16,284 bases of DNA, taken from NCBI GenBank assembly GCA_018398765.1, contig JAHBMJ010003864.1, positions 1-16,284 of the forward strand, given 5' to 3'. Shown piece by piece: positions 1-8,689 of this stretch. A program made the position numbers and the translations under genes. The notes beneath the pieces were generated by a model that saw nothing but the letters and a program-made list of their open reading frames with translations, ran no database searches and was not told the origin of the DNA. Each line of letters begins with the position of its first letter. Within the stretch, counting starts at the first letter, position 1. This DNA comes from Chromera velia. Lineage: Eukaryota > Sar > Chromeraceae.

Positions 1-225
<225 letters not shown>

Positions 226-654
226 TCGTCCATTCCTGCAAAGAGAGACGCCGAGGAAAAGGAGACAGGGGGACTTGCCCCGACTCCTCCTGTGCTATCT
301 CAGTATGTGAGGGAATTTGTGCACACAACAGAGTGGTAGGGAGGTGAAAGCATGCACGCACTCACTGCCATGAGAGCAAAGGCCTCTCTTGACTTATCAC
401 GCTCCCTCCCTCCCTCTTTTGCCCCCTTCATCCTCCCCCGCTTTCTTCTCTTCCTCCCTCCCCCCCTCAGCGTCCGCAAGCGCGCGCGCATGCAACAGCA
501 GGAAACGTACGAAAATGCAGGAAAAGCATACAGGCACGTAGGCCCTGGCGCCCTGACTCACATATGGACGCTCCGCACGGCCTTTGCGAGCTACAAAGGA
601 CAGGCCGATGTGCACTTGTCGTGAAAGACTCCGCACATACCTGCAGGCAACGCA

Positions 655-680
655 TACACACACACACACACACACACACA
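655..680. repeat. Short (CA)n microsatellite
   Basis: An uninterrupted CA dinucleotide run of about 26 bases. Confidence 0.9.
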
Positions 681-1080
681 GATATGCATTGATTCACCAA
701 GTTGGTACATATAGTCATCAAACCACGGAGAAAGACCAGCCCCGAAATTAGAAATCAAATTATGTTGGTGGAAAGCTGACCGGACATGTTCTGTCTATGT
801 GGTATCTCCCGAGTTGTTGTTCAGTCATCCCGTGAGACCCAGCAACAAGGTCAGTCATTTTGCTTTGTCTCCCGTCCCGTTGGTCCCTGAAACTCTGCCT
901 TCCTTTGCGTTTTTGATGGCCCTGTGTACAAGAGACTGCTTCCTGCTTTTCTCATTCATCGACTGGTATGAGAACAGTGAGCAGCCTTAGCCTGTTCAGA
1001 CCGTTCATATCGCACACATTGAGAAATCGAGATAATTGTATAAGTGACTGTGACAACAATTGATGATCGCGCCTGCATTC

Positions 1081-1180
1081 ATGCATGCATTTCTTATCGC
1101 CTCTCCGGCGGGCGTGTATTGGTCCGGTATGCATGCATGCATGTGAGTCGTCAGTCCTGCATGCATGCATGCATGCATGG
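1081..1180. repeat. Clustered ATGC repeats with TGCATGCA palindromes
   Basis: Three runs of the self-complementary tetranucleotide ATGC occur within 100 bases, at 1081-1090, 1129-1144 and 1157-1180. Each contains one or more perfect TGCATGCA palindromes. TGCATGCA is an established binding motif of ApiAP2 transcription factors in apicomplexans. The cluster lies about 400-490 bases upstream of the start codon at 1575, so it may be regulatory. It could equally be a plain tetranucleotide microsatellite. Confidence 0.75.
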
Positions 1181-1574
1181 ACATTTTCTTTTTAATTCAA
1201 CAAATTAATGCATTTGCATGTATGGGTAATATAATCGATCTCGATCTGCATGACGATCGAAGCTTGGAAGCATTTGAACCATATTTGAGCCACATATGCG
1301 GCTATATATACAAGACACAGGGGCAGAAGTATGACGACGTGAAAGGATTCAGAGTCTAAACACTCTCTGACAGAACTCTGGCTTGGATCCGATGTGATGG
1401 TAAGAAGAGACGATACAATCCGACGTAGATCTCGAAGTAGCATAACTTTTCATCTCTGCAATCAAATCATGCGATCGAGGCCAACTGAGGTGGGAAAGAC
1501 TGCTTGAAAGCTCGACTGTAACATACACCAGAAGCAGCTGACAGAAGCCCCTGGCTGACAACTACTGTTGCAAG

Positions 1575-3017
1575 ATGTTTTTTGGCAAGGTGCATGTGAT
1601 CGTTTTTGTTGCGCTTTCTGCATGCTTCCACTTTGTGCCCCTTACTGCCGACACGTTTGCTTCTCCAGCATACGGCCTCGTCACTCCAGCCTCTTCAATT
1701 GTCTCAGCATTTCAGAACGACCGGGAACTGCAGAGCTGCGACAGTTACTGCACTTGTTGCTGCACTCCTTTTAACCTGACTGCAAAAGAGTCGGTCTCCA
1801 TTGAGAGCCGCCTGACGTACACATGGGCAGCCGGGGTGGAGATTGCGTTCTCCGATTCGAGCAAGGTCGGGCTGGAGATGCACTACGGTTCCCAGGCAAA
1901 CCCGTCAACGAGCATCGCATCGACCGAAACCGATGCATGCACCCGGTATTCCCAGATGTATCCGAACTCGCAAAACGAGACGGTAACCATCAAGGTGACA
2001 TGTGCACACGAGGACCGGAACTGTTTTGTGTACTTGAAATCCCATTTTGTTGCAAAAGTGAAAAACGGACGGAGTTGTGCAGCTGGAATCGAGGCCTGCT
2101 CGTCGGACGTTTGTTCGGATGGCGTGTGCGGACTTGCCAACGGGGAGGCATGCGTGTCCGACTTTGATTGTGCCTCCCAGATATGCTCAGGTGCCAATGG
2201 CGTCTGTTGCACTGAACAGTGCGCAAAGGACTCCACCTGCACCGCTGGTGTGTGCGAGTGCAATTTGGGTTTTTATGGAGACGGCATCGAATGCATGCAG
2301 GAGTCATCTGCAGTCAGGGGAGGTTCCCAGCAGGGGATTGGCGTGTCTGTACTTCTGTTGGCTGCTGTCCTGCACTGTGGCGGTCCTCTTCTCTCCCTCA
2401 TCGAAAGGAGAGAGAGTGCAGCAACATCCATCAGTGGAGAAAATAAAAGAAGGGCCCGCAAGGCAGATGTTTGCACAGGGGTACCAGCCAGTGAAAGTGC
2501 GGTCTGTTCATTTAGAGGGAAGGGGCAGAAACTTCAGGAACGAATCCTGCACTGCCACCGTTTGCACAGAGACTCACGGTCACAGTGTGTTCCTGCACTT
2601 CCCGTGCAGCCACAGGAATCCTCATCCGATTCTCCACAGAAGCAGCAGGGAAGAGAGGACAGCACCTGTCCCAGCACGTGTCCTTTTCTTTTGGAGGGAA
2701 AAAGGAAGGAGGATAAAAAGAGAGAGGCACGAACTTTCCGGGACAGGAAAAGAGAAACAGGACCTCGACCTGATGGGAGGCGGCCATCAGAATGCGTTCC
2801 AGATCGGCTTTGTTCGAAGGAAAACGAGCAGTCCCGCAAGGCAGGTTGTGCGCTCAAAGGAATTCCAGAACTTTCCAAACAAGAGCGGCAGTCGAGTACG
2901 AAAAGGACGCGGGTGATCAAAAGGAGAGGGAGAAGGTCGGCCTGTTTAGTCCACTGCAGGAAACGCTCATGGGGCACATGTGATTCGAGAAATAATAGGT
3001 TAATATGCTGTGTTTGA
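1575..3017 (+). CDS. Secreted/membrane Cys-rich protein with EGF-like module
   Basis: A 480-codon intronless ORF. Residues 1-25 form a hydrophobic signal peptide. The ectodomain starts with a Cys cluster (C55, C59, C61-C63) and has candidate N-glycosylation sites at N67 (NLT) and N134 (NET). Two short Cys repeats of the type CxSxxCxxGxC follow at about 168-185 and 193-212. An EGF-like module spans about 211-240, with its final CxC...GFYGDGxxC signature visible. Residues 254-276 are a probable TM helix. The remaining roughly 205 residues are basic, Arg/Lys/Ser-rich and low-complexity. This predicts a type I surface or vesicle protein, perhaps adhesive; no named family is assigned. The tail (from about 2405) is the least secure part, because other frames are also open there and a missed splice or sequencing error could have extended it. 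An AATAAA lies 24 bases after the stop. Confidence 0.72.
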   Translation: MFFGKVHVIVFVALSACFHFVPLTADTFASPAYGLVTPASSIVSAFQNDRELQSCDSYCTCCCTPFNLTAKESVSIESRLTYTWAAGVEIAFSDSSKVGLEMHYGSQANPSTSIASTETDACTRYSQMYPNSQNETVTIKVTCAHEDRNCFVYLKSHFVAKVKNGRSCAAGIEACSSDVCSDGVCGLANGEACVSDFDCASQICSGANGVCCTEQCAKDSTCTAGVCECNLGFYGDGIECMQESSAVRGGSQQGIGVSVLLLAAVLHCGGPLLSLIERRESAATSISGENKRRARKADVCTGVPASESAVCSFRGKGQKLQERILHCHRLHRDSRSQCVPALPVQPQESSSDSPQKQQGREDSTCPSTCPFLLEGKRKEDKKREARTFRDRKRETGPRPDGRRPSECVPDRLCSKENEQSRKAGCALKGIPELSKQERQSSTKRTRVIKRRGRRSACLVHCRKRSWGTCDSRNNRLICCV

Positions 3018-3040
3018 TGCAACTGGAGCGCAGTCGCCCG

Positions 3041-3046
3041 AATAAA
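3041..3046 (+). terminator. Candidate polyadenylation signal AATAAA
   Basis: A canonical AATAAA starts 24 bases after the TGA stop of the Cys-rich protein gene. It supports the end of that gene, although the poly(A) signals of this organism are not known to me. Confidence 0.45.
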
Positions 3047-3421
3047 AAGTTGGGCAGGAGAGGTTACACGATGAGTGTATATATTTTCCAGCTCCTTACC
3101 CTTCCCGCCTTCTTCAATTTTCCTTTGTTCCTTGCTTTTCTTTTCTTTCGTTTGGTCACGTGACCCACGATAGCGATTGCAGGGACTCCCACGAGGGTGC
3201 CAGAGGGAGGTCCATCTGTCTGGACAGGACGCCCGATCGAAAGAGGAACACCAAGGGACTAGAAGAGGGAGGAAGAGAGGTGAGTACTTGAAAGTTCTTT
3301 GAGACAGCTGGAACCGCTTTGTTGAATATCAAATGGTATCTACTCACCGGTATGCGACTGCACTGTTGCTGGTTTGGTCGAATTTGATGGTGTACCTCAC
3401 TGTGTGCTGAGCCTCTGTGTG

Positions 3422-3443
3422 TGGGGGGGGGGGACCCACAAGG

Positions 3444-3495
<52 letters not shown>

Positions 3496-3538
3496 AGTGT
3501 GTGTGTCAGTGTGTATGTGTATCAGTGTGTGTGTGTAT

Positions 3539-3571
<33 letters not shown>

Positions 3572-3590
3572 TGAGAGAGAGAGAGAGAGG
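3422..3590. repeat. Composite (G)n-(CT)n-(GT)n-(GA)n microsatellite
   Basis: A G homopolymer near 3423-3431 is followed by a CT run, then about 110 bases of GT repeat interrupted by TCAG and TATCAG units, and finally a GA run. The order CT then GT is the same as in the intronic repeats at 5942-6046 and 6480-6614. Reading frames across it (Cys-Val repeats) are artefacts of the repeat. Confidence 0.95.
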
Positions 3591-3689
3591 AACACAGAAA
3601 CACAGAAGCACAGAGAGACAGATAAAGTGCGTGTACATCTCTTTATGCTGTCACCTATTGCAGACTCTTCATCCTCCCGGAAGCTTCCT

Positions 3690-4060
3690 AAAGATTAACA
3701 TATGCTCGAACAAAAAATTACAGCTTTCAAATTCATGAGTCGTACAAAAAAACGATGCAAAGACTTAAAAATTTAGATAAATGTACAGAGTTTGATACGT
3801 ATTATATGATATTACTTTGGTACACGATCAGAAACGATTTCCTAAAAATGGGGTCAGACGGTAAAAATTATATGGCATTCTATACTTGTAGACATGATAA
3901 CAAAAATGTGTTTCATGGGATTTGATTACAATAAAACCAAACTCATTTATACAAAGTTTAAGCTTGTAACTCTTTGCCAATCTTATTTTTTTCTCCAATA
4001 GTTCAGTTTTCTCTGGATGTTTTGGTTCCACTTTGTTAGTCAGTTAGAGGATGCTAATTT
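3690..4060. other. AT-rich island of unknown origin
   Basis: This stretch is visibly much richer in A and T than the gene-bearing DNA on either side. It has long A and T runs and no convincing gene. A minus-strand ORF at 3828-4031 (67 codons) resembles nothing I recognise. Possible explanations are an old transposon remnant, an organelle-derived insertion, or simply a long intron or intergenic stretch. Confidence 0.5.
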
Positions 4061-4149
4061 AACCCCAGTTGGAGCGCTAGGCTCCCGGGCGCGGAAATTC
4101 TGTAATCTGGGACCATGCAGCACCGTAACAAAACACAAAGTTCGTACGC

Positions 4150-4240
4150 AGTAACCAATCCGAAATTATTTTGCGCGCAATGCGCGCCCACTCTCGTGTA
4201 TTAATTTCATGCGAAAGGCTCATCAGTCACTGCATGCATG
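4150..4240 (+). promoter_or_regulatory. Candidate upstream regulatory elements
   Basis: Within 90 bases lie a CCAAT pentamer (4155-4159 region), a near-perfect palindrome TTTTGCGCGCAATGCGCGC (about 4169-4187, with 7-base GCGCGCA/TGCGCGC arms around one base) and a TGCATGCA palindrome (4231-4238). They lie 270-360 bases upstream of the ATG at 4513. TTTTGCGCGC matches the E2F-type consensus and TGCATGCA an ApiAP2-type site. The transcription start is unknown, so the role is inferred. Confidence 0.3.
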
Positions 4241-4512
4241 CCAATGAATCAGATCACCTCACCTGCGTCGGAAGCCGGCTCAGATTGATCAAAATGAATG
4301 CAGCTGATACATCTGTCGAGAAGAAGCGACAGGACTGAAGCTCCGTCTTGAGGAAGAGAACATCTGCATGGTCGAGAGACAGATTCCAGGCCCTTTCTAT
4401 CTTTCAGACAGATTTAGGCATTTGTTCTCGACCCTCTGAAGAGGACCCTCTCCTCTGAACAGCCTCATTAATTCACCAGCTTGCTCTCTAGTCGATCGAC
4501 CAGACAGAGACC

Positions 4513-5941
4513 ATGTGCTTCTGTTTCGGGTGCCTGCCCCGCTTGACTTTCGGGCTGAAACCGGAGCCTGAAGCCAAAAGCCAAACTTCGGATGGCGTCT
4601 GTCAGCAATTCCTCGTCTTCATCGCTTCCGTGATTTCTTTGGTCATTTCCGCAATTTACACTATCGCTGGCTACCGAACCGTTCTCTTCATGGCAGTTGC
4701 GGCCTGCGTTTTGACTTTCGTCGTCTGGGGAATGTGAGTCGTCGGCTTTCGATTAGTTTTTGCTGTATACATGTATGCAACAGATATATTAATATATGCA
4801 TGCATGTAGATATCCCAGTAACAAATCAGTCGTATGCATACGAAGGTATTCCAACTAAGGTTCCCATTTACCAGCGCCTTTCAAGTCAGCTGCAAAGAGG
4901 AGTCGAACTCCCCCCCCCAATTTCATTGGTTTTTCACCCCTCTCAGTCACATGCCCTCCCGACACACATGATCCAAATTTATATGCTGTATGCCCTTTGC
5001 TGGATATGGATGTGAGGATATCACCAACAGATACATGGGTTTGAGTTGCTTCTGTAAGCTGTGCTGTTCAAAACAGAAAAAAAGTGTGATCCTCACAGTA
5101 AGCTAAAAGAGAAAGTCACCCTGTCAATTTATTCGTATCTTGACGGGCACCTTGGTCTTTGCATGCATGCCTGCATCATCTGTAAATTAATCTGTTCATT
5201 CCTTTTGCATGCTTTATCAATGAATCCCTGCAGCCTCTGGGCGGGATGCTATTGCAGCAATGCGTGCGTTTCCAGCATCGCCTTTCTCTGCGATATAGCA
5301 GCAGTGGTCTTCTATATCGTTCAGATTTGGCTCATAGCAGAGTCGGGAATGGCTCGTTACGCGATCGGTGTGATCATCACCGCAGTCCTCGTCGCCCTCA
5401 TGTTCCTCTACACCGCGTACCTGGTCTATCTGTCAGTCAGTCAGTCAGTCAGTCAGTCAGTCAGTTAGTCAGTTAGTCAGTTAGTCAGTTAGTTAGTACG
5501 TCAGTAAGGTAACCGTTCTCAAAGTTTCTGCATCTGTGAGTCAGCGAGGAGCGAGAGATTCTTCTTTTGTCACCGCATTGTCAGACGAATAGAAATGTGA
5601 AGTCTTTCTCGATTGAAAAAGATCCATGGAATCCGTGCAGCGTTGCAGCCTTTCTGTACGAGGCGAAGAAAAGGACAGATTCGGGACAGGGGAGGACATG
5701 TGAATGAAAGAAGGAGAGAGGGACAGAATGTGGCAGCCATGCAAACAACCTGGGCATCACCGTGCAATCAAATGAAAAAGTGCATTTCGAAGAATTCAAT
5801 GGAGGCTTACGGATGGTATGGCTGTACATCATTAGTGGCTTCTGACTGCTCTTCTTTCCAAATTTTCTCGTTGCGTCACGTCTCCGTCTCGCTCCTTCAC
5901 ACCCTCCCGACCTGCCATTCTGCCTTGCACCCGCCTCTGTC

Positions 5942-5981
<40 letters not shown>

Positions 5982-6768
5982 ATGTGTGTGTGTGTGTATG
6001 TGTGTATGTGTGTGTGCGTGTGTGCGTGTGTGTGTGTGTGTATGCAGGATCATTGCACTTCAGTGCAAGGGCAAAAAAACCCACGTGAAGAAAGACGTGA
6101 GTACGCTACGATTGGCTAATTGGATTTGCTGTTGAGTTTAAATCTCTGCTACTTTGTGGTCCTCGATCAGTTGGGTTGTTTCTTGTTCGTGTTTTGTTGC
6201 TTCTTTTTCCTTCAAGTCTTGTTTCAGTTCCGTTCTCTTTTCTTGGAAGTCACGCGGAGATGTTCCGACGCATGACCACTGGCTAGCGTATTGCGTACTT
6301 TGGACCAAACACCATATCAGCAGGGAGGCTAGTGTTTCCGTCTGTCCACCTGCCGGCCTGTCTGTCTGTATCCCTTCCTGCTTGCCTGTTTTCCAGTCTA
6401 CCTGTCTGTCTGGCGGTCTGCCTGTCTGTTGTGTCCCCGAAGATGGGGGACAGAGAAGAAACAGTCTGTCTCTGCATGTTTGCCTGCTTCTGTCTCTCTT
6501 TCTGTCTCTCTGTCTCTCTGTCTCTCTGTCTCTCCCTCCCTCCCTCCCTCCCTCCCTCCCTGTCTGTCTGTCTGTCTGTCTCTCCCTCTGTGTGTGTGTG
6601 TGTGTGTGTGTGTCTGTAAAGACGATATAGTCTGACTGTCTGTCTGTCAGTCATGTACATGAAGAAAAGAAGGGAGAAGAAGAAACTTATAGTCTGTCTA
6701 TCTATGAAGAAATGGAGGGAAAGAAACCGTATAGTCTGTCCATGTGCATGCATTCATGTATTTATTGA

Positions 6769-6809
<41 letters not shown>

Positions 6810-7117
6810 AGGGCGGCGTGAAGAGGGCATGGGAGGACGTGCAGAACGAGGGACGGGGCGTTGCAGGAGCGGCAAAGGAGCAGGAGCAAGCAGCGAAGCA
6901 GGGGGCCCAGAAGTACGGGAACGACGAGAGAAACCCGATCAAAGGGGAGTATGGGCAGGCAGAGGGTCAGTACGACGCTCAAAGGAACCAGTACGGTCAA
7001 GAAGCGACACAATATGGAAACAGAACAGAAGGATACGCAGCAGAGGGACAGGGATACGGAAACCAGGCAGGCGACAATGCTGACCACTATAGAGGAAGAG
7101 CAGAGGAAGCTGTGTGA
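4513..7117 (+). CDS. Four-TM membrane protein with Q/G/Y-rich tail
   Basis: Reconstructed as four exons: 4513-4733, 5234-5431, 6048-6096 and 6812-7117. All introns are GT-AG and the joins keep one open frame of 257 codons plus TGA. The N-terminus is Cys-rich (MCFCFGC), a plausible palmitoylation site. TM helices lie at about 32-54, 56-76, 86-108 and 116-143. A short Lys-rich segment (147-155) precedes a hydrophilic tail. Residues 178-192 are Ala/Gln/Lys-rich, and 200-243 carry recurring YGQ, YGN and QY units. Both ends should be cytosolic. The layout resembles synaptophysin/SCAMP-type vesicle tetraspans with Tyr-rich tails, but I see no sequence proof of homology. Exon 1 and exon 2 both end in codon phase 2 and exon 3 in phase 0. 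The exact donor of intron 2 is ambiguous within a GTCA repeat. Confidence 0.72.
4734..5233 (+). other. Intron 1 of the four-TM gene
   Basis: The donor is GTGAGT at 4734 and the acceptor CTGCAG ends at 5233. The ATG|T junction splits an Ile codon (AT|C). TM helix 2 ends just before the donor and the next loop and TM3 resume after the acceptor. The intron contains TGCATGCA at 4797-4804 and 5160-5167. Its own short ORFs are not coding. Confidence 0.7.
5430..5498. repeat. (GTCA)n/(GTTA)n tetranucleotide repeat
   Basis: GTCA units start at the exon 2/intron 2 boundary and degrade into GTTA units. Read through, they give a Ser-Val-Ser-Gln repeat that stops at 5468; I treat this as intron. Confidence 0.9.
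5432..6047 (+). other. Intron 2 with GTCA-repeat donor and TG-repeat acceptor
   Basis: The first GT in phase is at 5432, inside a (GTCA)n run. The acceptor is TATGCAG ending at 6047, directly after a long TG run. Joining CT|G makes a Leu codon and extends TM4. The 3' end is (CT)n at 5942-5966, then (TG)n at 5967-6043, so the pyrimidine tract is displaced about 80 bases from the AG by UG repeats. Confidence 0.65.
5942..6046. repeat. (CT)n-(GT)n composite microsatellite at a 3' splice site
   Basis: A CT run of about 25 bases is followed by about 80 bases of TG repeat. The TG run has TATG and TGCG interruptions that keep purine-pyrimidine alternation. The run ends one base before the AG of the exon 3 acceptor. 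Confidence 0.95.
6355..6655. repeat. TGTC/TCTC/TCCC/GT microsatellite cluster
   Basis: Pyrimidine-rich TGTC and TCTC units are followed by a pure CCCT run near 6531-6561, TGTC units to about 6582, a GT run at 6589-6614 and a further TGTC group near 6632-6650. All lie within intron 3. Confidence 0.95.
6770..6808. repeat. (GT)n run abutting exon 4 acceptor
   Basis: Nearly 40 bases of GT repeat end at the TACAG acceptor of exon 4, with only TACA between the last TG and the AG. Confidence 0.95.
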
Positions 7118-7780
7118 GCAGCACGTCCACTTGTAAGTGAGTGAGACTCTTTTTCTTCAAGTTCCTCAATGTGCACCGTTTTTGAACCATGACAGATTAC
7201 CAATATGAAATCACTTTACCTATTTTGCCGGTGACTTTCAAAAAATGAATCAGGGTACATGTGGCTTTAAAACATGGTTGATATTTATGCGATGTCATAA
7301 ACTTTTGTAACAATTGACCAGGCCGCTGAGTTCCAATTAAGCAGAGCTAATTCGATCTCCCGAGTCTAATTAACTTTTTCCAGCTAGATCACGGGGTTGT
7401 ACACACAGAATTTAATTTGAATTTTATGGAATCTAAACGAATGTAGAATCTAAAGTAAATTTATGGGTAAATTTCATTAACATCCTCCGAATTTCACTAA
7501 ATTTCACGGGTAAATTCTATTTAATTCCCCCCAAAATTGTCACGGTTTTAATTGAAAGGCTAGTTTAAAAATTGGAGGGTAAACTTATAGTGTTTTACTT
7601 AGCAAAAGACTATGATAGCCTGGTAGAGGGAGAAGTATAATAAAATGCTACATAAAATGCTAAGTATAATTAAACTAGTATTTAACTTGTATCTAGACTT
7701 GTACACTGATGAATCCCTAGCTTACTTAAGCTCAGAGATCCACGCTTGTACATATACTCCTAAGTCTGGTCTTCCAGGAA
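7118..7780. other. AT-rich intergenic stretch, no gene seen
   Basis: The region runs from the stop of the four-TM gene to the left LTR. It should include the 3' UTR; a perfect GTAAGT donor-like site sits at 7133, 16 bases after the stop, so a 3' UTR intron is possible. The rest is AT-rich. One imperfect direct repeat containing GGGTAAATT occurs near 7465 and 7509. An AATAAA occurs near 7639, too far away to assign to the gene with confidence. The 66-codon ORF at 7645-7845 runs into the LTR and is not credible. Confidence 0.5.
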
Positions 7781-8178
7781 TGGTCTCGAGTTCACAGATC
7801 TCTCTAGTCCGGACCTTGATACACTCTTTCTATCTGTATTTATAATTCTTGGTCGATCGGTCGATTGATCGCTCACGTGCACGTCCGCTGTGTCTGTATC
7901 TGTCGTATTTCATGTAATACATTTGTCTGTATATCCCGTACATAACATGCTCTTTGCTTTTCTGTCCACTCGCATTTAGTCTCTTTCAGTGTTACATTCT
8001 CTGTATGCATGGTCACGTGTATATTGCAATTTCCCACATGCAACGCTTCATGCATGTGTTGCTGACGTGTATAATTCGCTCGACGGCGCTCGACGGCATG
8101 CGCGGATCGATTTAGACTGGTATGATACTGCGCGCGCCGCGCCTCTTCTCTCTGACCCTTGTCAATGATACCTCATCA
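7781..8178 (-). repeat. 3' LTR of the copia element
   Basis: A 398-base repeat matching 12497-12888. On the element's strand it begins TGATGAGG and ends GAGACCA, the usual TG...CA ends. Comparing the two copies by eye gives about 18 substitutions, 16 of them transitions, plus one 6-base indel (TATAAT-like, near 8070). It contains GATCGATC-type palindromes and two tandem CTCGACGGC units. Confidence 0.93.
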
Positions 8179-8689
8179 ATCGTATCCTTTTTCTTTTTTT
8201 CGCGGAGCGAACCCACTCTTACACATTCATTCATCATTCCCATTCATGATCATTCACACACATGTACCTTCTTATCTCTTCCGTTCTCTTTTGCCATCTT
8301 GCTTGGATTTGAGGTGCTTTCCTGACTACATTTGATTTCCGTTTGAGTTGCTTCCTTTGAATGTCTAGAGCATTGACGCAGGCGAACACATGGACGTGGA
8401 ATGATCTGCCCCCAACAGACCAAGCGTGTTGCCTTTACTCTATTTTTAGGTAGCTTCTCTTCCTTTGATCTCCTGTTATCAGTTCTGCTTCTCTCATCTC
8501 TGCAAAATGCTTTCTCCTTTATCTTCTCTTTTTTATCCACACCCCTTTTCTCTATGTATTCCTTCCCTTTTCACCAAATCGATCAGTCATCAAGCTTTCT
8601 CCCTCTTCCTTGACTTTGATCCCTTTTGCAATCGCTTTGTAGTCAACCCGTTGTCTGTCTCTCAGTCCTTCTCTGCTCGCGCTCCTGCC
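8179..8689 (-). other. 3' untranslated internal region of the retroelement
   Basis: About 510 bases lie between the pol stop at 8690 and the 3' LTR. On the plus strand it is pyrimidine-rich and yields several spurious ORFs. No second gene (such as an env-like ORF) is evident. Confidence 0.6.
8186..8200 (-). promoter_or_regulatory. Polypurine tract of the retroelement
   Basis: On the element's strand a run of A with G interruptions (AAAAAAAGAAAAAGG) lies 7 bases upstream of the 3' LTR. This is where the plus-strand primer of LTR retroelements is expected. Confidence 0.7.

Larger units (their letters stand above)
226..1574. other. Intergenic stretch without a recognisable gene
   Basis: About 1.35 kb separates the left microsatellite from the first convincing gene. 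It holds a pyrimidine-rich stretch near 400-470, a short (CA)n at 655-680 and the ATGC repeat cluster at 1081-1180. Several ORFs of 60-90 codons occur on both strands, but they overlap each other, are rich in repeat-derived or low-complexity sequence, and resemble no protein family I know. The last few hundred bases probably include the promoter and 5' UTR of the gene at 1575. A GTAAGA donor-like site near 1400 could mark a 5' UTR intron, but nothing confirms it. Confidence 0.5.
6097..6811 (+). other. Intron 3 of the four-TM gene
   Basis: The donor is GTGAGT at 6097, after a complete Asp codon, and the acceptor is TGTACAG ending at 6811. About 260 bases of TGTC/TCTC/TCCC repeats (6355-6614) and a second TG run just before the acceptor fill much of it. 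TGCATGCA occurs at 6745-6752. ORFs on both strands inside it are translated repeats. Confidence 0.7.

Noticed and set aside
2534-3022. Minus-strand ORF of 162 codons opposite the tail of the Cys-rich protein
   Set aside because: It has no recognisable motif. The region is purine-rich and open in several frames, so the sense frame joined to a signal peptide, Cys domains and a TM helix is preferred.
3828-4031. 67-codon minus-strand ORF in the AT-rich island
   Set aside because: It is short, in AT-rich DNA, without upstream or family support. Kept only as part of the island note.
5613-6119. ORFs on both strands (up to 168 codons) across 5581-6119
   Set aside because: Their sequence is mostly translated CT and GT repeats. 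They overlap intron 2 and exon 3 in frames other than the one supported by splicing.
6154-6753. ORFs rich in Ser/Leu/Cys/Val or Arg/Asp/Thr repeats
   Set aside because: They are translations of TGTC, TCTC and GT microsatellites inside intron 3.
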